Position numbers and translations under genes: made by a program
The notes under the pieces: model-generated
Database searches by the model: none
What the model saw: only the letters and a program-made list of their open reading frames with translations
What the model was told of the DNA's origin: nothing
Shown: positions 19,996-29,769 of the stretch, piece after piece
How the letters are laid out: each line of letters begins with the position of its first letter
Numbering within the stretch: position 1 is the first letter of the stretch
Origin: Shewanella avicenniae
GTDB lineage: Bacteria; Pseudomonadota; Gammaproteobacteria; Enterobacterales; Shewanellaceae
Assembly: GCF_017354945.1 (NCBI RefSeq)
Contig: NZ_CP071503.1
Span: 2,046,001 to 2,110,000 of the forward strand
Length of the DNA stretch: 64,000 bases
Direction of reading: 5' to 3'

Positions 19996-21006
19996 ATGAC
20001 TATCCGCGTAGCAATTAACGGCTATGGCCGTATCGGACGCAATGTTTTGCGCGCGCTTTATGAAAGCGAAAAGAACTACCCAATTCAAATCGTTGCGATC
20101 AATGATTTGGGTGATGCCACTACTAATGCTCATCTGACCAAGTATGATTCTGTTCATGGTCGTTTTAACGCATCGGTAGAGCATGATGACGTAGCTATTT
20201 ATGTTAATGGCGACAAGATCCTGACTTTCTCAGAGCGTGATCCATCAAAGTTGCCTTGGGGCGAACTGAAGGTTGACGTGGTATTTGAATGTACTGGTAT
20301 CTTCACCTCTAAGGAAACTGCTCAACCACATCTGACTGCAGGCGCGAAGAAAGTTATCATTTCTGCCCCAGGTAAGAACGTTGATGCCACCGTTGTATAT
20401 GGTGTGAACAACAACGTACTGACTTCAGATATGACAGTTATCTCTAACGCTTCATGCACCACTAACTGTTTGGCACCTATCGCTAAGCCGTTAAACGAAG
20501 CGCTCGGTATTGAATCTGGTTTGATGACCACCATTCACGCCTACACCAACGACCAAGTGTTGTCTGATGTTTATCACAAAGACTTACGTCGTGCTCGTGC
20601 AGCAGCCTTGTCTATGATCCCAACTAAAACTGGTGCAGCAGCAGCTGTAGGTTTAGTTGTACCAGAACTGCAAGGTAAGTTTGATGGTTTAGCGGTTCGT
20701 GTACCTACCGCTAACGTATCTTTGGTTGACCTGTCATTTATCGCTTCTCGCGACACCACTGTTGAAGAAGTAAATGCCATTATCGCCAAAGCAGCTCAAT
20801 CAGCGCCAATGAGCGAAGTGCTTGGCATCAACGAAGAGCCTTTGGTTTCTATCGACTTTAACCACAACGCCTTCTCATCAAACTTTGATGCTACCCAAAC
20901 CCGCGTAAACGGCCGTTTGGTAAAAGTAATGTCATGGTACGATAACGAATGGGGTTTCAGTAACCGTATGTTAGACAACGCGGTTGCATTGATGAACGCT
21001 AAGTAA
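19996..21006 (+). CDS. gapA: Glyceraldehyde-3-phosphate dehydrogenase (classical type)
   Basis: 336 residues. Rossmann start [16 protein letters not shown], catalytic [33 protein letters not shown], and C-terminal [14 protein letters not shown]. The start is ATG 19996, behind GAGGGAT; the open frame upstream of it is not conserved. Residue 32-35 context (INDLGD) carries an Asp typical of NAD rather than NADP use. An upstream gap of ~270 bases presumably holds the promoter, and a strong terminator follows. Confidence 0.95.
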   Translation: MTIRVAINGYGRIGRNVLRALYESEKNYPIQIVAINDLGDATTNAHLTKYDSVHGRFNASVEHDDVAIYVNGDKILTFSERDPSKLPWGELKVDVVFECTGIFTSKETAQPHLTAGAKKVIISAPGKNVDATVVYGVNNNVLTSDMTVISNASCTTNCLAPIAKPLNEALGIESGLMTTIHAYTNDQVLSDVYHKDLRRARAAALSMIPTKTGAAAAVGLVVPELQGKFDGLAVRVPTANVSLVDLSFIASRDTTVEEVNAIIAKAAQSAPMSEVLGINEEPLVSIDFNHNAFSSNFDATQTRVNGRLVKVMSWYDNEWGFSNRMLDNAVALMNAK

Positions 21007-21023
21007 TTCGTCAGTATCTTGAA

Positions 21024-21048
21024 AGGCGCTCTCAGGAGCGCTTTTTTT
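21024..21048 (+). terminator. Rho-independent terminator of gapA
   Basis: GCGCTC-TCAG-GAGCGC followed by seven or more T, 18 bases after the gapA stop. Confidence 0.9.
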
Positions 21049-21221
21049 ATGCCTTAATTTTTCTCGACTCACTTTCAAAAATCTAGAGGTTAAATCGCAG
21101 TTAAACGACGCTAGATACGATAATTACAACTAATCCGAAATTCTGAATAGGAAGCAGTTGTTATACCGTGGTCATTTGACAAGGTTTCAAATTAGGTCGA
21201 AAAACCAAAGTTATAGCCAAT

Positions 21222-21244
21222 AAAAAAGGGACCCTAAGGTCCCC
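21222..21244 (-). terminator. Terminator of the thrS-infC-rpmI-rplT operon
   Basis: Minus strand: GGGGACCTTAGGGTCCC followed by a TTTTTT run, about 26 bases after the rplT stop. Confidence 0.88.
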
Positions 21245-21270
21245 TTCTTACAACTCTTGGCACTAAAAAA

Positions 21271-21630
21271 TTAGTTAGCCAGAGCTTCTTTTGCTTTTTC
21301 AACCAAAGTTGCAAAAACAACTTTGTCAAATACTGCGATATCAGCCAGGATCTTACGATCGATCTCGATAGAGGCTTTCTTCAGACCGTTGATGAAACGG
21401 CTGTAAGACAGACCATTTTGACGAGATGCCGCATTGATACGTGCAATCCACAGTTGACGGAATTGACGTTTTTTCTGGCGACGGTCACGGTAAGCATACT
21501 GACCAGCTTTGATTACTGCTTGTACCGCTACACGATAAGTACGTGAACGAGCACCGTAATAACCTTTCGCAAGCTTAAGAACTTTCTTGTGACGAGCACG
21601 TGCAGTTACACCACGCTTAACTCTTGGCAT
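21271..21630 (-). CDS. rplT: 50S ribosomal protein L20
   Basis: 119 residues, the usual length. It begins [16 protein letters not shown] with the family motif [16 protein letters not shown] and [17 protein letters not shown]20 is an early assembly protein of the 50S subunit and in E. coli represses rpmI-rplT through the leader RNA. It follows rpmI by 14 bases in the standard operon order. Confidence 0.97.
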   Translation of the reverse strand: MPRVKRGVTARARHKKVLKLAKGYYGARSRTYRVAVQAVIKAGQYAYRDRRQKKRQFRQLWIARINAASRQNGLSYSRFINGLKKASIEIDRKILADIAVFDKVVFATLVEKAKEALAN

Positions 21631-21644
21631 TTTTCAATCTCCTA

Positions 21645-21839
21645 TTAAGCGTATGGTAGTTGGCGTGCAATCATCGGCACGTCAGCTTTAGCAACTAGAC
21701 ACTTAGCACGCAGATGACGCTTACGCTTAGTGCTTTTCTTGGTCAGGATGTGACGCAGGTGAGCTTGTTTACGTTTGAAACCATTAGCGGTTTTCTTAAA
21801 ACGTTTAGCTACACCGCGGTCAGTTTTCATTTTTGGCAT
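21645..21839 (-). CDS. rpmI: 50S ribosomal protein L35
   Basis: 64 residues beginning [20 protein letters not shown], the canonical L35 N-terminus, with [18 protein letters not shown]. It sits between infC and rplT. About 90 bases separate it from infC, enough for the leader structures that mediate L20 autoregulation in relatives; I did not fold it. Confidence 0.97.
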   Translation of the reverse strand: MPKMKTDRGVAKRFKKTANGFKRKQAHLRHILTKKSTKRKRHLRAKCLVAKADVPMIARQLPYA

Positions 21840-21929
21840 TACAAAAACTCCGCATTGGGATAATTAATAAAACGCAAGGCGAGAAGCGAAATACCATGCG
21901 GTATTCCGCTAGCTACTTTTTTAGCCTTA

Positions 21930-22472
21930 CTATTTTTTCTTGGGGGCTAGCACCATTACAGCTTGACGACCTTCCATTTTTGGAAAGGCTTCAACAACTG
22001 CAACTTCGTCCAAATCAGCTTTGATACGGTTCAAAAGTTCCATACCCAAACCTTGGTGCGCCAGCTCGCGCCCACGGAAACGCAGCGTAACTTTCGCTTT
22101 GTCCCCATCTTCTAGAAAACGAATCAGGTTGCGTAGTTTTACCTGATAGTCGTTTTCATCAGTACCAGGGCGGAATTTAATTTCCTTAACCTGGACCTGT
22201 TTCTGCTTCTTCTTCTGTTCTTTCTGGGCTTTCGCCTTGTCGAACAGAAATTTACCGTAGTCCATAATACGGCATACAGGCGGCTCGGCATTTGGACTGA
22301 TTTCTACCAGATCCAAACCTTGTTCATCTGCTTGTTCTTGGGCTTGTCTGATACCCACGATACCAACAGGTTCACCGTCAGCACCAACCAAACGTATTTG
22401 TGAAAGGCCGGTGATTTCTTCGTTAATTCTGTTTGCGGCCGCCTGACGGCCCGATGTTTTCTTGATCTTTAT
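21930..22472 (-). CDS. infC: Translation initiation factor IF-3, apparent AUA start
   Basis: 180 residues from ATA 22472, exactly the E. coli length. IF-3 prevents subunit joining and inspects the start codon. The N-terminal sequence reads (M)[19 protein letters not shown], then [18 protein letters not shown], the KEQKKKQK linker, [18 protein letters not shown], and C-terminal [19 protein letters not shown] lies eight bases before the ATA, three bases after the thrS stop. The first in-frame ATG/GTG/TTG codon (22391) would remove 27 conserved residues. Non-standard starts allow IF-3 to repress its own translation. Confidence 0.93.
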   Translation of the reverse strand: MKIKKTSGRQAAANRINEEITGLSQIRLVGADGEPVGIVGIRQAQEQADEQGLDLVEISPNAEPPVCRIMDYGKFLFDKAKAQKEQKKKQKQVQVKEIKFRPGTDENDYQVKLRNLIRFLEDGDKAKVTLRFRGRELAHQGLGMELLNRIKADLDEVAVVEAFPKMEGRQAVMVLAPKKK

Positions 22473-22475
22473 GAC

Positions 22476-24404
22476 CTAATCCTCCATCAACTCTAGACTA
22501 CGGAGCGAAATTCTTTCAGTTATTAATGCAGTGAAATTCTCAACAGGCATTTTGCCTAAATCCACTCCGTCCCTGGTTCGAACCGCTACTTCACGGTTTT
22601 CAACTTCTTGGTCACCTACAACCAATAGGAAAGGAACGCGCTTCAGCGTGTGCTCGCGTATTTTAAAGCCTATTTTTTCATTCCTCAAGTCCGTACAGGC
22701 TCTAATTCCCTGTTGTTGGAATGAATTTACTATATCTTCGGCATAAGATTGCTGTTTATCGGTGATATTCATCACCACAACCTGCATTGGTGACAACCAT
22801 GCTGGGAATTTACCCGCATATTCTTCAATCAAAATACCGATGAAACGTTCGAGCGAACCGAGGATCGCTCTGTGGATCATCACTGGTACTTGACGACTGT
22901 TATCTTCAGCAACATATGTTGCCCCCAAACGACCAGGCAGTGCGTAGTCGAGCTGCACAGTACCACATTGCCATGCGCGGTCGAGACAATCATGCAAAGT
23001 GAATTCAATCTTAGGACCGTAGAACGCGCCCTCACCCGGCAAAATTTCAAATTCGATATTGTTGTTACGCAACGCTTGTTTCAACGCTTCTTCAGCGCGA
23101 TCCCACATCGCATCGTCACCAATACGTTTTTCTGGGCGAGTTGACAGTTTCACCACAATGTTTTTAAAGCCAAAGGTTGAATAAGTGTCGTATACCATTT
23201 GGATACAGCTACTTACTTCAGCTTGTACTTGTTCTTCGGTACAGAAAATGTGTGCATCGTCTTGGGTAAAGCCACGAACGCGCATCAAACCGTGCAGTGC
23301 ACCTGATGGCTCGTTACGGTGACAGCTACCAAATTCAGCCATACGTAATGGCAAGTCACGGTAAGATTTTAACCCTTGGTTGAAGATCTGTACGTGGCCA
23401 GGGCAGTTCATTGGCTTAATGGCATATTCGCGGTTTTCACTTTGGGTAGTGAACATCGCGTCTGCGTATTTATCCCAGTGACCTGAACGTTCCCACAGCA
23501 CTCGGTCCATCATGAATGGACCTTTCACTTCTTGGTACTTGTACTCTTTCAGCTTGCCACGAATAAAGCGTTCCAGCTCAAGGAAGATGCTCCAACCGTC
23601 GTTATGCCAGAACACCATGCCCGGCGCTTCTTCTTGCATATGATAGAGGTCAAGCTGTTTACCGATTTTACGGTGATCACGCTTAGCGGCTTCTTCAAGA
23701 CGAGTCAGATGTTCTTTAAGCGCCTTCTTGTCACCCCACGCAGTACCATAGATACGTTGCAGCATCTTATTGTCAGAGTTACCACGCCAATAGGCACCTG
23801 CAACGTTCATCAATTTGAAGAACTGGCAAAAACGCATGTTGGGCACATGAGGACCACGACACATGTCGGTGTACTCTTGGTGATGATACAACGCTGGCTG
23901 GTCATCTTTGCTGATGTTTTCATCCAAAATAGCCATTTTGTATGATTCACCACGCTGTTCAAACGTGTCGCGTGCTTCTTGCCAGCTCACTACTTTCTTA
24001 ACGACGTCGTAACTGGTTTTTGCCAGTTCCAGCATACGTTCTTCCAGTTTGGCAATGTCGTCCTCAGTCAACTTGTGATCTAAATCGACGTCATAGTAGA
24101 AACCGTTATCGATCACTGGACCGATTGCCATTTTGGTTTCTGGCCACAATTGCTTAATTGCATGCCCCAGCAAGTGAGCGCATGAGTGACGAGCAATTTC
24201 TAAGCCTTCTTGATCTTTAATGGTGATAATTGAAAGCTCTGAGTCTTCAGTTATCAGATCACAAGCATCTTTAAGTTCACCATTAACACGGCCAGCGATA
24301 CAGGCTTTCGCCAGACTAGGACCGATATCTGCAGCAACATCGAGAGTGGAAACCGCGTGGGCAAATTCACGTTTGCTCCCGTCAGGGAGAGTAATAACAG
24401 GCAT
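22476..24404 (-). CDS. thrS: Threonine--tRNA ligase
   Basis: 642 residues, the same as E. coli ThrRS. Domains in order: TGS (residues ~1-60), editing domain with [16 protein letters not shown], class II catalytic core with [44 protein letters not shown] and [13 protein letters not shown], and the anticodon-binding domain. It heads the minus-strand operon with infC only three bases downstream. E. coli ThrRS binds its own leader; an equivalent operator here was not tested. Confidence 0.97.
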   Translation of the reverse strand: MPVITLPDGSKREFAHAVSTLDVAADIGPSLAKACIAGRVNGELKDACDLITEDSELSIITIKDQEGLEIARHSCAHLLGHAIKQLWPETKMAIGPVIDNGFYYDVDLDHKLTEDDIAKLEERMLELAKTSYDVVKKVVSWQEARDTFEQRGESYKMAILDENISKDDQPALYHHQEYTDMCRGPHVPNMRFCQFFKLMNVAGAYWRGNSDNKMLQRIYGTAWGDKKALKEHLTRLEEAAKRDHRKIGKQLDLYHMQEEAPGMVFWHNDGWSIFLELERFIRGKLKEYKYQEVKGPFMMDRVLWERSGHWDKYADAMFTTQSENREYAIKPMNCPGHVQIFNQGLKSYRDLPLRMAEFGSCHRNEPSGALHGLMRVRGFTQDDAHIFCTEEQVQAEVSSCIQMVYDTYSTFGFKNIVVKLSTRPEKRIGDDAMWDRAEEALKQALRNNNIEFEILPGEGAFYGPKIEFTLHDCLDRAWQCGTVQLDYALPGRLGATYVAEDNSRQVPVMIHRAILGSLERFIGILIEEYAGKFPAWLSPMQVVVMNITDKQQSYAEDIVNSFQQQGIRACTDLRNEKIGFKIREHTLKRVPFLLVVGDQEVENREVAVRTRDGVDLGKMPVENFTALITERISLRSLELMED

Positions 24405-24704
24405 GAGTAATCCTTAATCCAGTGGTGACCCACACGTAGGGCCACTTGGTCATCATGTTAAAAAAGAGTCGTAACGCATTGCGGCATCACCATACAGTGG
24501 CAATGTGACTCGCAAGCGAAGGCAGAATTTTACGGCAGTTGTTTATAACGAAGCAAGCGTAAATGCCGCTTTATACAAGGGATATCAAGCAAGCCGAGTC
24601 AATAACACTCATCGTCAGCATTAAATGAGCCGAAATCTATACCTCGACTAAGGTAGAAACCATCTATACTCAACTTTGATTACGTTGAATTAGGAGATGC
24701 CGAT

Positions 24705-24899
24705 ATGAAACGCCAAACCATTTGTTGCCCTTACTGCGGACATCATCAGGCTGTCGAATTGGATACTAGCCAAGGTGATCAGGAGTTTTATAACGATTGT
24801 CATATCTGCTGCAATCCGATCCACGTAACCATGCACATCGACCATCAGCATCAAACTATTAAGCTGCATGTTGATGCTGATGATGAGCAATATTACTAA
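24705..24899 (+). CDS. CPXCG-motif cysteine-rich protein
   Basis: 64 residues with two CxxC-type pairs, CPYCG near the N-terminus and CHICC in the middle, spaced as in a zinc ribbon. The rest is rich in His and Asp. This fits the small CPXCG family of gammaproteobacteria, of unknown function. It is monocistronic; a ribosome site (AGGAG) precedes the ATG, and the gene converges on the riboflavin synthase gene. Confidence 0.8.
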   Translation: MKRQTICCPYCGHHQAVELDTSQGDQEFYNDCHICCNPIHVTMHIDHQHQTIKLHVDADDEQYY

Positions 24900-24908
24900 C
24901 AGAAACGG

Positions 24909-25529
24909 CTAAATGCTGCTTTCAAAGCGCTGTGCAAGCACCCGTTCGACGGTGTCGACGATGGCTTGGGTTTGACTATCGATTTCCAAGTTCAAGGTCA
25001 TACCCGGCTGATAACTTGCCAAATTGGTCAGTCTTAGTGTTTCAGGGATAAGGTGCAACCAAAAACAGTTCCCATCAACCTCACCGACAGTCAAGCTACA
25101 GCCGTTAACCCCTATAAATCCTTTGTAGAAAATGTATTTTTTCCATTCAGGAGCAAATGACAGCTTGAGGTTATAATGGCTTTCCGTCACATCAACCTGT
25201 TCAATCCTTGCTAGAGTCTGTACGTGACCCGACAGAATATGCCCGCCGATCTCTTTACCAAAAGTTAGTGATCGTTCGATGTTAACGCGACTTCCCTGTT
25301 GCAGATCCGTAAGATTCGTCAGCGCTAATGTTTCTTCCATCACATCGAAAAACACCCTATCATCCGCCAACTCAGTTACAGTTAAACAGACGCCGTTATT
25401 GGCGACGCTGGCGCCTAACTGCAATCCGATGCGCAGTTCTTGAGGAATGGCGACACCCAGCGTATGAAGTCCCGACTTTTTATCAATACTAAGGACTTCA
25501 CAATTTGCCTGCACGATACCTGTAAACAT
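24909..25529 (-). CDS. ribE: Riboflavin synthase alpha subunit
   Basis: 206 residues starting with the hallmark MFTGIVQ. Two lumazine-binding repeats are seen: residues ~1-95 with GVCLTV and GGHILSGHVQ, and ~96-195 with GVNGCSLTV. The enzyme disproportionates two 6,7-dimethyl-8-ribityllumazine molecules to riboflavin in the cytoplasm. It is a stand-alone copy, divergent from the MATE gene with a 26-base gap. The gene is called ribE or ribC in different species. Confidence 0.93.
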   Translation of the reverse strand: MFTGIVQANCEVLSIDKKSGLHTLGVAIPQELRIGLQLGASVANNGVCLTVTELADDRVFFDVMEETLALTNLTDLQQGSRVNIERSLTFGKEIGGHILSGHVQTLARIEQVDVTESHYNLKLSFAPEWKKYIFYKGFIGVNGCSLTVGEVDGNCFWLHLIPETLRLTNLASYQPGMTLNLEIDSQTQAIVDTVERVLAQRFESSI

Positions 25530-25555
25530 AATTCACTCGCTTTTTTGGAAATATC

Positions 25556-26920
25556 ATGGAACACGCTGGTTTTCACGCCAAACGGATCTTACAACTCGCC
25601 CTACCCGTCCTTATCGCTCAGGTGACGCAAACCCTGATGGGATTTATCGACACTGTGATGGCCGGTCGCGTCAGCGCAGCAGACATGGCGGCGGTAGCAG
25701 TTGGCACCAGCATTTGGTTACCCGCAATTTTATTTTTTCAAGGGATGTTAATGGCGATTACACCCTTAATGTCTCATCATCACGGCGCCAACGAATCAAA
25801 CAAAATAGGCCCCTTGGCGATACAAGCCTCGTATATTGCCATAGTCGGAGGCGCACTGGTGATGTTGATCCTGCATTTTTCCAATCTGTTGATTGCGCAA
25901 ATGCAATTGGAACCAGCTTTGGAGCAAATATCCACCGATTACATTAGCGCAATTCTGTGGGGCGCCCCCGGCATGTTGCTGTATCAGGTGGTGCGCAGTT
26001 GCGGTGAAGGCATTTCCTATACCAAACCGGCCATGTTTATCGGCTTTATCGGCTTGGCGATTAACATTCCGGCTAACTTTATCTTTATCTATGGTTATTT
26101 TGGCATCCCCGCAATGGGCGGCGCAGGTTGTGGTGTAGCAACGGCGATCGTGTTTTGGGCGATGTTTGTTTCAATGCTGCTCTATATTTTTTTCCATAAA
26201 CGGTTTGATGAAATTCAGCTGTTCAATCATTTGGCAAAACCCAACTGGAAAAGCATTTTTGGTTTAGTTCGGATTGGGTTGCCGGTTGCACTAGCCTTGT
26301 TTTTTGAAGTCAGTATTTTTGCGGTAATTGCCCTGCTGCTTGCGCCCTTAGGGGCGGATGTTGTTGCTAGTCATCAAATTGCCCTGAATTTCTCCTCCAT
26401 CGTGTTTATGGTGCCGTTATCGATAGGTGTCGCAGTGTCGATCCGCGTTGGTTACTATTTGGGGCGTCACCAACCAGCGCAAAGTGCATTAGTTGCCAAA
26501 ACAGGTATTGGCTTAGGGTTGGCCTTAGCCGCCTGCACCGCAGTAATTACCGTGGTATTTCGTGAGCAAATCGCCATGCTTTATAACGATTCACCGCAGG
26601 TTATCAGCCTCGCTTCTGGCTTAATGTTGATGGCAGCGGTATATCAGCTATCGGACTCGGTACAAGTGATCTCGTCTGGTGCGCTGCGCGGCTTTAAAGA
26701 TACCAAAAGTGCGTTTTACATCACCCTTATAGCTTATTGGGTCATTGGCATGCCGGTAGGCTATACCTTGGCGAGCACCGATGTCATTGTTGAACCACTT
26801 GGGGCATACGGATTTTGGACAGGGCTTATTGCAGGGTTAACCTCAGCTGCGATTATGTTTTCCATTCGATTGCGCATCATTAAACGGCGAGCATTAGCCT
26901 TGCGAACATCAATCGGCTAA
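25556..26920 (+). CDS. norM: MATE-family multidrug efflux pump (NorM-type)
   Basis: 454 residues with about 12 membrane helices. MATE landmarks: LPVLIAQVTQTLMGFIDTVM at the N-terminus, GAPGMLLYQVVRSCGEG at the end of the first bundle, RIGLPVALALFFEVS at the start of the second, and GALRGFKDTK. The family exports cationic drugs in exchange for Na+ or H+. It starts 26 bases from the divergent riboflavin synthase gene, a pairing typical of Shewanella and Vibrio. The product is secure; the symbol is by convention. Confidence 0.9.
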   Translation: MEHAGFHAKRILQLALPVLIAQVTQTLMGFIDTVMAGRVSAADMAAVAVGTSIWLPAILFFQGMLMAITPLMSHHHGANESNKIGPLAIQASYIAIVGGALVMLILHFSNLLIAQMQLEPALEQISTDYISAILWGAPGMLLYQVVRSCGEGISYTKPAMFIGFIGLAINIPANFIFIYGYFGIPAMGGAGCGVATAIVFWAMFVSMLLYIFFHKRFDEIQLFNHLAKPNWKSIFGLVRIGLPVALALFFEVSIFAVIALLLAPLGADVVASHQIALNFSSIVFMVPLSIGVAVSIRVGYYLGRHQPAQSALVAKTGIGLGLALAACTAVITVVFREQIAMLYNDSPQVISLASGLMLMAAVYQLSDSVQVISSGALRGFKDTKSAFYITLIAYWVIGMPVGYTLASTDVIVEPLGAYGFWTGLIAGLTSAAIMFSIRLRIIKRRALALRTSIG

Positions 26921-27007
26921 TGAGCTACGGACAAACTATAATTAAGCCGCTATTATCAGCGAGTTGACTAGCAAATCACCATTTAGTCTGGTTTTTAATA
27001 TTTTCAC

Positions 27008-27037
27008 TTGCCAGTACGTGCTGCTCGACTTTAATAT
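27008..27037 (+). promoter_or_regulatory. Probable promoter of the left tRNA-Val pair
   Basis: TTGCCA (27008-27013) and TAATAT (27032-27037) are 18 bases apart and are followed by a GC-rich discriminator GCGTCCG, as in stable-RNA promoters. The tRNA begins about 38 bases downstream. Confidence 0.5.
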
Positions 27038-27075
27038 AGCGTCCGTTCCTGCAAGGCACATTGCCTAGCAACGAT

Positions 27076-27152
27076 ACACCCGTAGCTCAGTTGGTTAGAG
27101 CACTACCTTGACATGGTAGGGGTCGGTGGTTCGAGTCCACTCGGGTGTACCA
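27076..27152 (+). tRNA. tRNA-Val(GAC), left copy 1
   Basis: 77 bases including CCA. The acceptor ACACCCG pairs with CGGGTGT, and the anticodon stem-loop CTACCTTGACATGGTAG gives GAC. Confidence 0.96.
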
Positions 27153-27171
27153 AATTGAACAACTCTTCTTT

Positions 27172-27248
27172 ACACCCGTAGCTCAGCTGGTTAGAGCACT
27201 ACCTTGACATGGTAGGGGTCGGTGGTTCGAGTCCACTCGGGTGTACCA
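27172..27248 (+). tRNA. tRNA-Val(GAC), left copy 2, bearing attL
   Basis: Nearly identical to copy 1 and 19 bases downstream of it. Its 3' 46 bases are repeated at 58484-58529, so this gene is the likely integration target and carries the left att core. Confidence 0.96.
27203..27248 (+). repeat. attL core (46 bp, 3' part of tRNA-Val)
   Basis: The bases from CTTGACATGG through the CCA end recur identically at 58484-58529 without the 5' half of the tRNA. This is the usual footprint of a tyrosine-recombinase island in a tRNA gene. Confidence 0.75.
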
Positions 27249-27475
27249 AATATCGTAAAATCAATACGTTAAAATTTTATCCATCACGTTAAAGCGCCCT
27301 ACTTCGACTATTGTCATAGATTTATATTCAATTTTGAGATTTGATTGTTTTTTAATCTAAAATGAGGCGACTCATATCATGATGGCCACAAACAGCCTCG
27401 AATGTGACCACTGTGTGACCAATCCCTAAGTAGGAACGTGACAAAAGCGCCGTAGCTAAATCATGAATTTGGACA
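27249..27475 (+). repeat. 227-bp direct repeat after the tRNA array, left copy
   Basis: Aligns without gaps to 58722-58948, the sequence after the right tRNA-Val pair, with roughly two dozen mismatches by eye. Shared stretches include AATCAATACGTTAAAATTTT, GAGGCGACTCATATCATGAT and GCTAAATCATGAATTTGGAC. It contains no gene. Similarity stops just past GGACA in both copies. Confidence 0.8.
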
Positions 27476-27542
27476 AAAGCGTGTTAGGACGTTGGCTTTA
27501 TCAGGTGAATTTCGGATAAAAATTTCTATTGGTTAACGCCAA
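27471..27542. repeat. 72-bp repeat bordering an attC site, copy 1
   Basis: About 66 of 72 positions match 33158-33229. It contains GCGTGTTAGG at one end and GGTTAACGCCAA, an attC right core, at the other. It follows the last attC of the array when read on the minus strand. Confidence 0.7.
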
Positions 27543-27658
27543 ATTAAGGTGCGACAACGCTATAACAACCAAGCTAAACCATTGCACCGTAGTGACAAAT
27601 TTCAAACCGGAGTGAAATCGCTAAGCGTTGGGAGTCACTCTTAAATTGTTTGTTAGAA
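27532..27658 (-). repeat. attC-like recombination site 1 (about 127 bp)
   Basis: On the minus strand the site starts TTCTAACAAACAATTTAAGAG and ends ATTTGGCGTTAACC. These are the outer core sites (..TAAC and GTTAA..) and typical flanking boxes of Vibrio/Shewanella integron attC sites. It directly follows the stop of the 151-aa gene, as an attC should. Confidence 0.75.
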
Positions 27659-28114
27659 CTATTTGCTCATCCAAACTTGATATTCCACCGACTTCTCCGC
27701 AGCAACTCCAACATCTGTTCGGCAATACCACATAATTTTAGTTACATTTCCTTTGATAAGCTTGTATGTATTCTTAAATGCCATTTCGGCTAAACTTGCA
27801 CCTGCATAATAAGCGCTAATACGGCTTTCCAAAGACACTTCGAAATCCACATCATCTACAATATTGGGCAACAATCTTTCCGCCAAATGAATTTGATTTG
27901 AAACAGCTATAATACCCCTGTACTCATTCATTTTTTCCCAACCACCGTAACCTACTAACTCACACTGATTAAATAATTCTTGGTAAAAACCTGCGTCAAC
28001 AGACATCTTTACTGTCGGAGACCATTTCATTGTTTGACGAGCTTGCATATCTTTAGCTAATACACCATGGCTAAATAATGTAAAAACCAAAATTAAGCAT
28101 TTAAATTTGTACAA
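27659..28114 (-). CDS. Exported protein of unknown function (cassette gene)
   Basis: 151 residues with a clear signal peptide: MYKFKCLILVFTLFSHGVLA, probable cleavage before KDMQA. The mature part has three Cys (QCEL, WYCRT) and no domain I recognise. It lies between attC-like sites 1 and 2 on the array strand, so it is a typical integron cassette gene. It probably has no promoter of its own inside the short cassette. Function unknown. Confidence 0.65.
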   Translation of the reverse strand: MYKFKCLILVFTLFSHGVLAKDMQARQTMKWSPTVKMSVDAGFYQELFNQCELVGYGGWEKMNEYRGIIAVSNQIHLAERLLPNIVDDVDFEVSLESRISAYYAGASLAEMAFKNTYKLIKGNVTKIMWYCRTDVGVAAEKSVEYQVWMSK

Positions 28115-28140
28115 GTATCTTTCCTCTATATTTCAAATAG

Positions 28141-28237
28141 TACTAACGCCTCATTGAGGTGTTACGCACGCTTGGCTAAACTTGAGCGAAGCGAAACTGC
28201 CAAGCGGAAGGAATTACTCTTAAATTCTTTGTTAGGC
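28141..28237 (-). repeat. attC-like recombination site 2 (about 97 bp)
   Basis: Minus strand: begins GCCTAACAAAGAATTTAAGAG and ends CAATGAGGCGTTAGTA, with internal complementary arms (CGCTTGGCAGTTTCGCTTCG, GCCAAGCGTGCG). It lies just after the stop of the interrupted gene at 28251. Confidence 0.78.
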
Positions 28238-28546
28238 GCGCGCACTCCAATCAATTAACCAGATGCTTATTTATATAGGCTTCTAGATTGTCAACTCTTG
28301 CTTTAAACAAACGGCGAAACTCTTCTTGAACCCACATACCAGCAACAGAATAGTAATGCATATCATCATCTGTAACTTCAACATCGTAAAATGTTTTAGG
28401 GTGCGTGAGCTTATTTCTGTATGACTTAGCGATAACAAAATCTCTATAGTCCTCACCGTCACTGTTCAACTTGAAGTCTAGTTCCCATACCTTGGCAGCC
28501 AGTTTAAAAGTTAATTTTTGTAGTTGCCCCCACTAAAACGGACAGT

Positions 28547-29362
28547 TTAACTCGCCACTTTGAGAGCTCGATACTCTCTAGGTGACATCATTTTCAATCC
28601 ACTGTGTGGGTGGTAATTGTTGTAATCGTCAAACCATTCAGCGAGCTTTGCAAGCACCGTGGCTGCGTCTGGACGGTCATTCAGGTATACATAATCTCGT
28701 TTAAACGTCTTCACGAAAGCTTCTGCCATGCCATTGCTTTGCGGGCTTCTAACTGGCGTCGTGCACACCTTAAAACCGAGTGACTTCGCGAACTGCCGTG
28801 TTTCTTCGGCGATATAACAACTGCCATTATCGGTTAACCATTCCACGGTATGTGGCAACTCTCGGACATCTCCGAAGCGCTGTTCCATGCTTTCAACCAA
28901 AATGTCTTGAACCATGTCAGCGCGGATACCCGTCGTTGTGGCTACATAACTCATAATTTCACGATCACAGCAATCTAAGCTAAATGCCACGCGCACTTTT
29001 TCTTTGTTCCAGCACGTTATTTCAAAGCCGTCTGAGCACCAGCGAGTGTTTGGGTGCAACGTAATAACCTGACCGTCATGAGCGCGGTGCTCACTTACAC
29101 GACCGGTATGTTTGCGTAACAGCAAGTTGTTTTGTTGCATCAGGCGATAGACGCGTTTGGGATTCACTCGTGTAATTACATGCTGCTCTGCTTTCAACTG
29201 GCGATTTAAATGCGCAGTAATCCGGCGATAGCCGTTGCTTCCACGCTCCTCGCAGAGGTCGATTATTAACGGCAATAACAGCGCATCATCAGCCTTGTTG
29301 TAGCGTACTGAGCGGCCTTCTCGGCGCACGGACAAACGTTGGTATAAGTTCGAACGCGACAC
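28547..29362 (-). CDS. IS2-type transposase OrfB (DDE integrase core)
   Basis: 271 residues. HTH-like start, GSNGYRRITAHLNRQL, then the rve domain with the first Asp in RWCSDGFEI, the second in EWLTDNGSCYIAEETRQF, and the Glu in SPQSNGMAEAFVKTFKRDY. The C-terminus is HPHSGLKMMSPREY. It resembles IS2 OrfB closely. The active transposase should be an OrfAB fusion made by -1 frameshifting from the upstream orfA, whose end is 14 bases before this start. Confidence 0.9.
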   Translation of the reverse strand: MSRSNLYQRLSVRREGRSVRYNKADDALLLPLIIDLCEERGSNGYRRITAHLNRQLKAEQHVITRVNPKRVYRLMQQNNLLLRKHTGRVSEHRAHDGQVITLHPNTRWCSDGFEITCWNKEKVRVAFSLDCCDREIMSYVATTTGIRADMVQDILVESMEQRFGDVRELPHTVEWLTDNGSCYIAEETRQFAKSLGFKVCTTPVRSPQSNGMAEAFVKTFKRDYVYLNDRPDAATVLAKLAEWFDDYNNYHPHSGLKMMSPREYRALKVAS

Positions 29363-29376
29363 GCCAAGAGCCGCAG

Positions 29377-29769
29377 CTACTCGGAGGACAGGGAATCGTC
29401 CGGTGGTAGCAATGGCATGCGCGATATCAACTTTTTTGACTGAGCTATCTCCAGCGCCTCTTTTAGAATTTCGGTTTCCATCGTTTTACGGCCGAGCAAC
29501 TGCTCAAGCTGTTTCACTTTCTTTTGAAGCGCCTTATGGTCTGCAGCACTGACGACTTCGTCACCAGACTGGATAGCAGACATACCACCATCTTGCATGA
29601 GCTTTTTCCACTTAAACAATAGACTCGGGGTTATGCCGTTTTGCCTGGCAACCAGCGAAACCGAATAGCCCGGCTGCATAGTCATGGCAACGAACTTTGC
29701 TTTTTCTTGCGGAGTATAACGACGGCGACGTTGTTCGCCAGTAATAATTTCAATACGTTCCATAGACAC
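29377..29769 (-). CDS. IS2-type OrfA (HTH DNA-binding protein)
   Basis: 130 residues. RRRYTPQEKAKFVAMTMQPG, then the helix-turn-helix VSLVARQNGITPSLLFKWKK, and a leucine-zipper-like helix KQLEQLLGRKTMETEILKEA, as in IS2 OrfA. It binds the element ends and forms the N-terminus of the frameshifted transposase. Confidence 0.9.
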   Translation of the reverse strand: MSMERIEIITGEQRRRRYTPQEKAKFVAMTMQPGYSVSLVARQNGITPSLLFKWKKLMQDGGMSAIQSGDEVVSAADHKALQKKVKQLEQLLGRKTMETEILKEALEIAQSKKLISRMPLLPPDDSLSSE

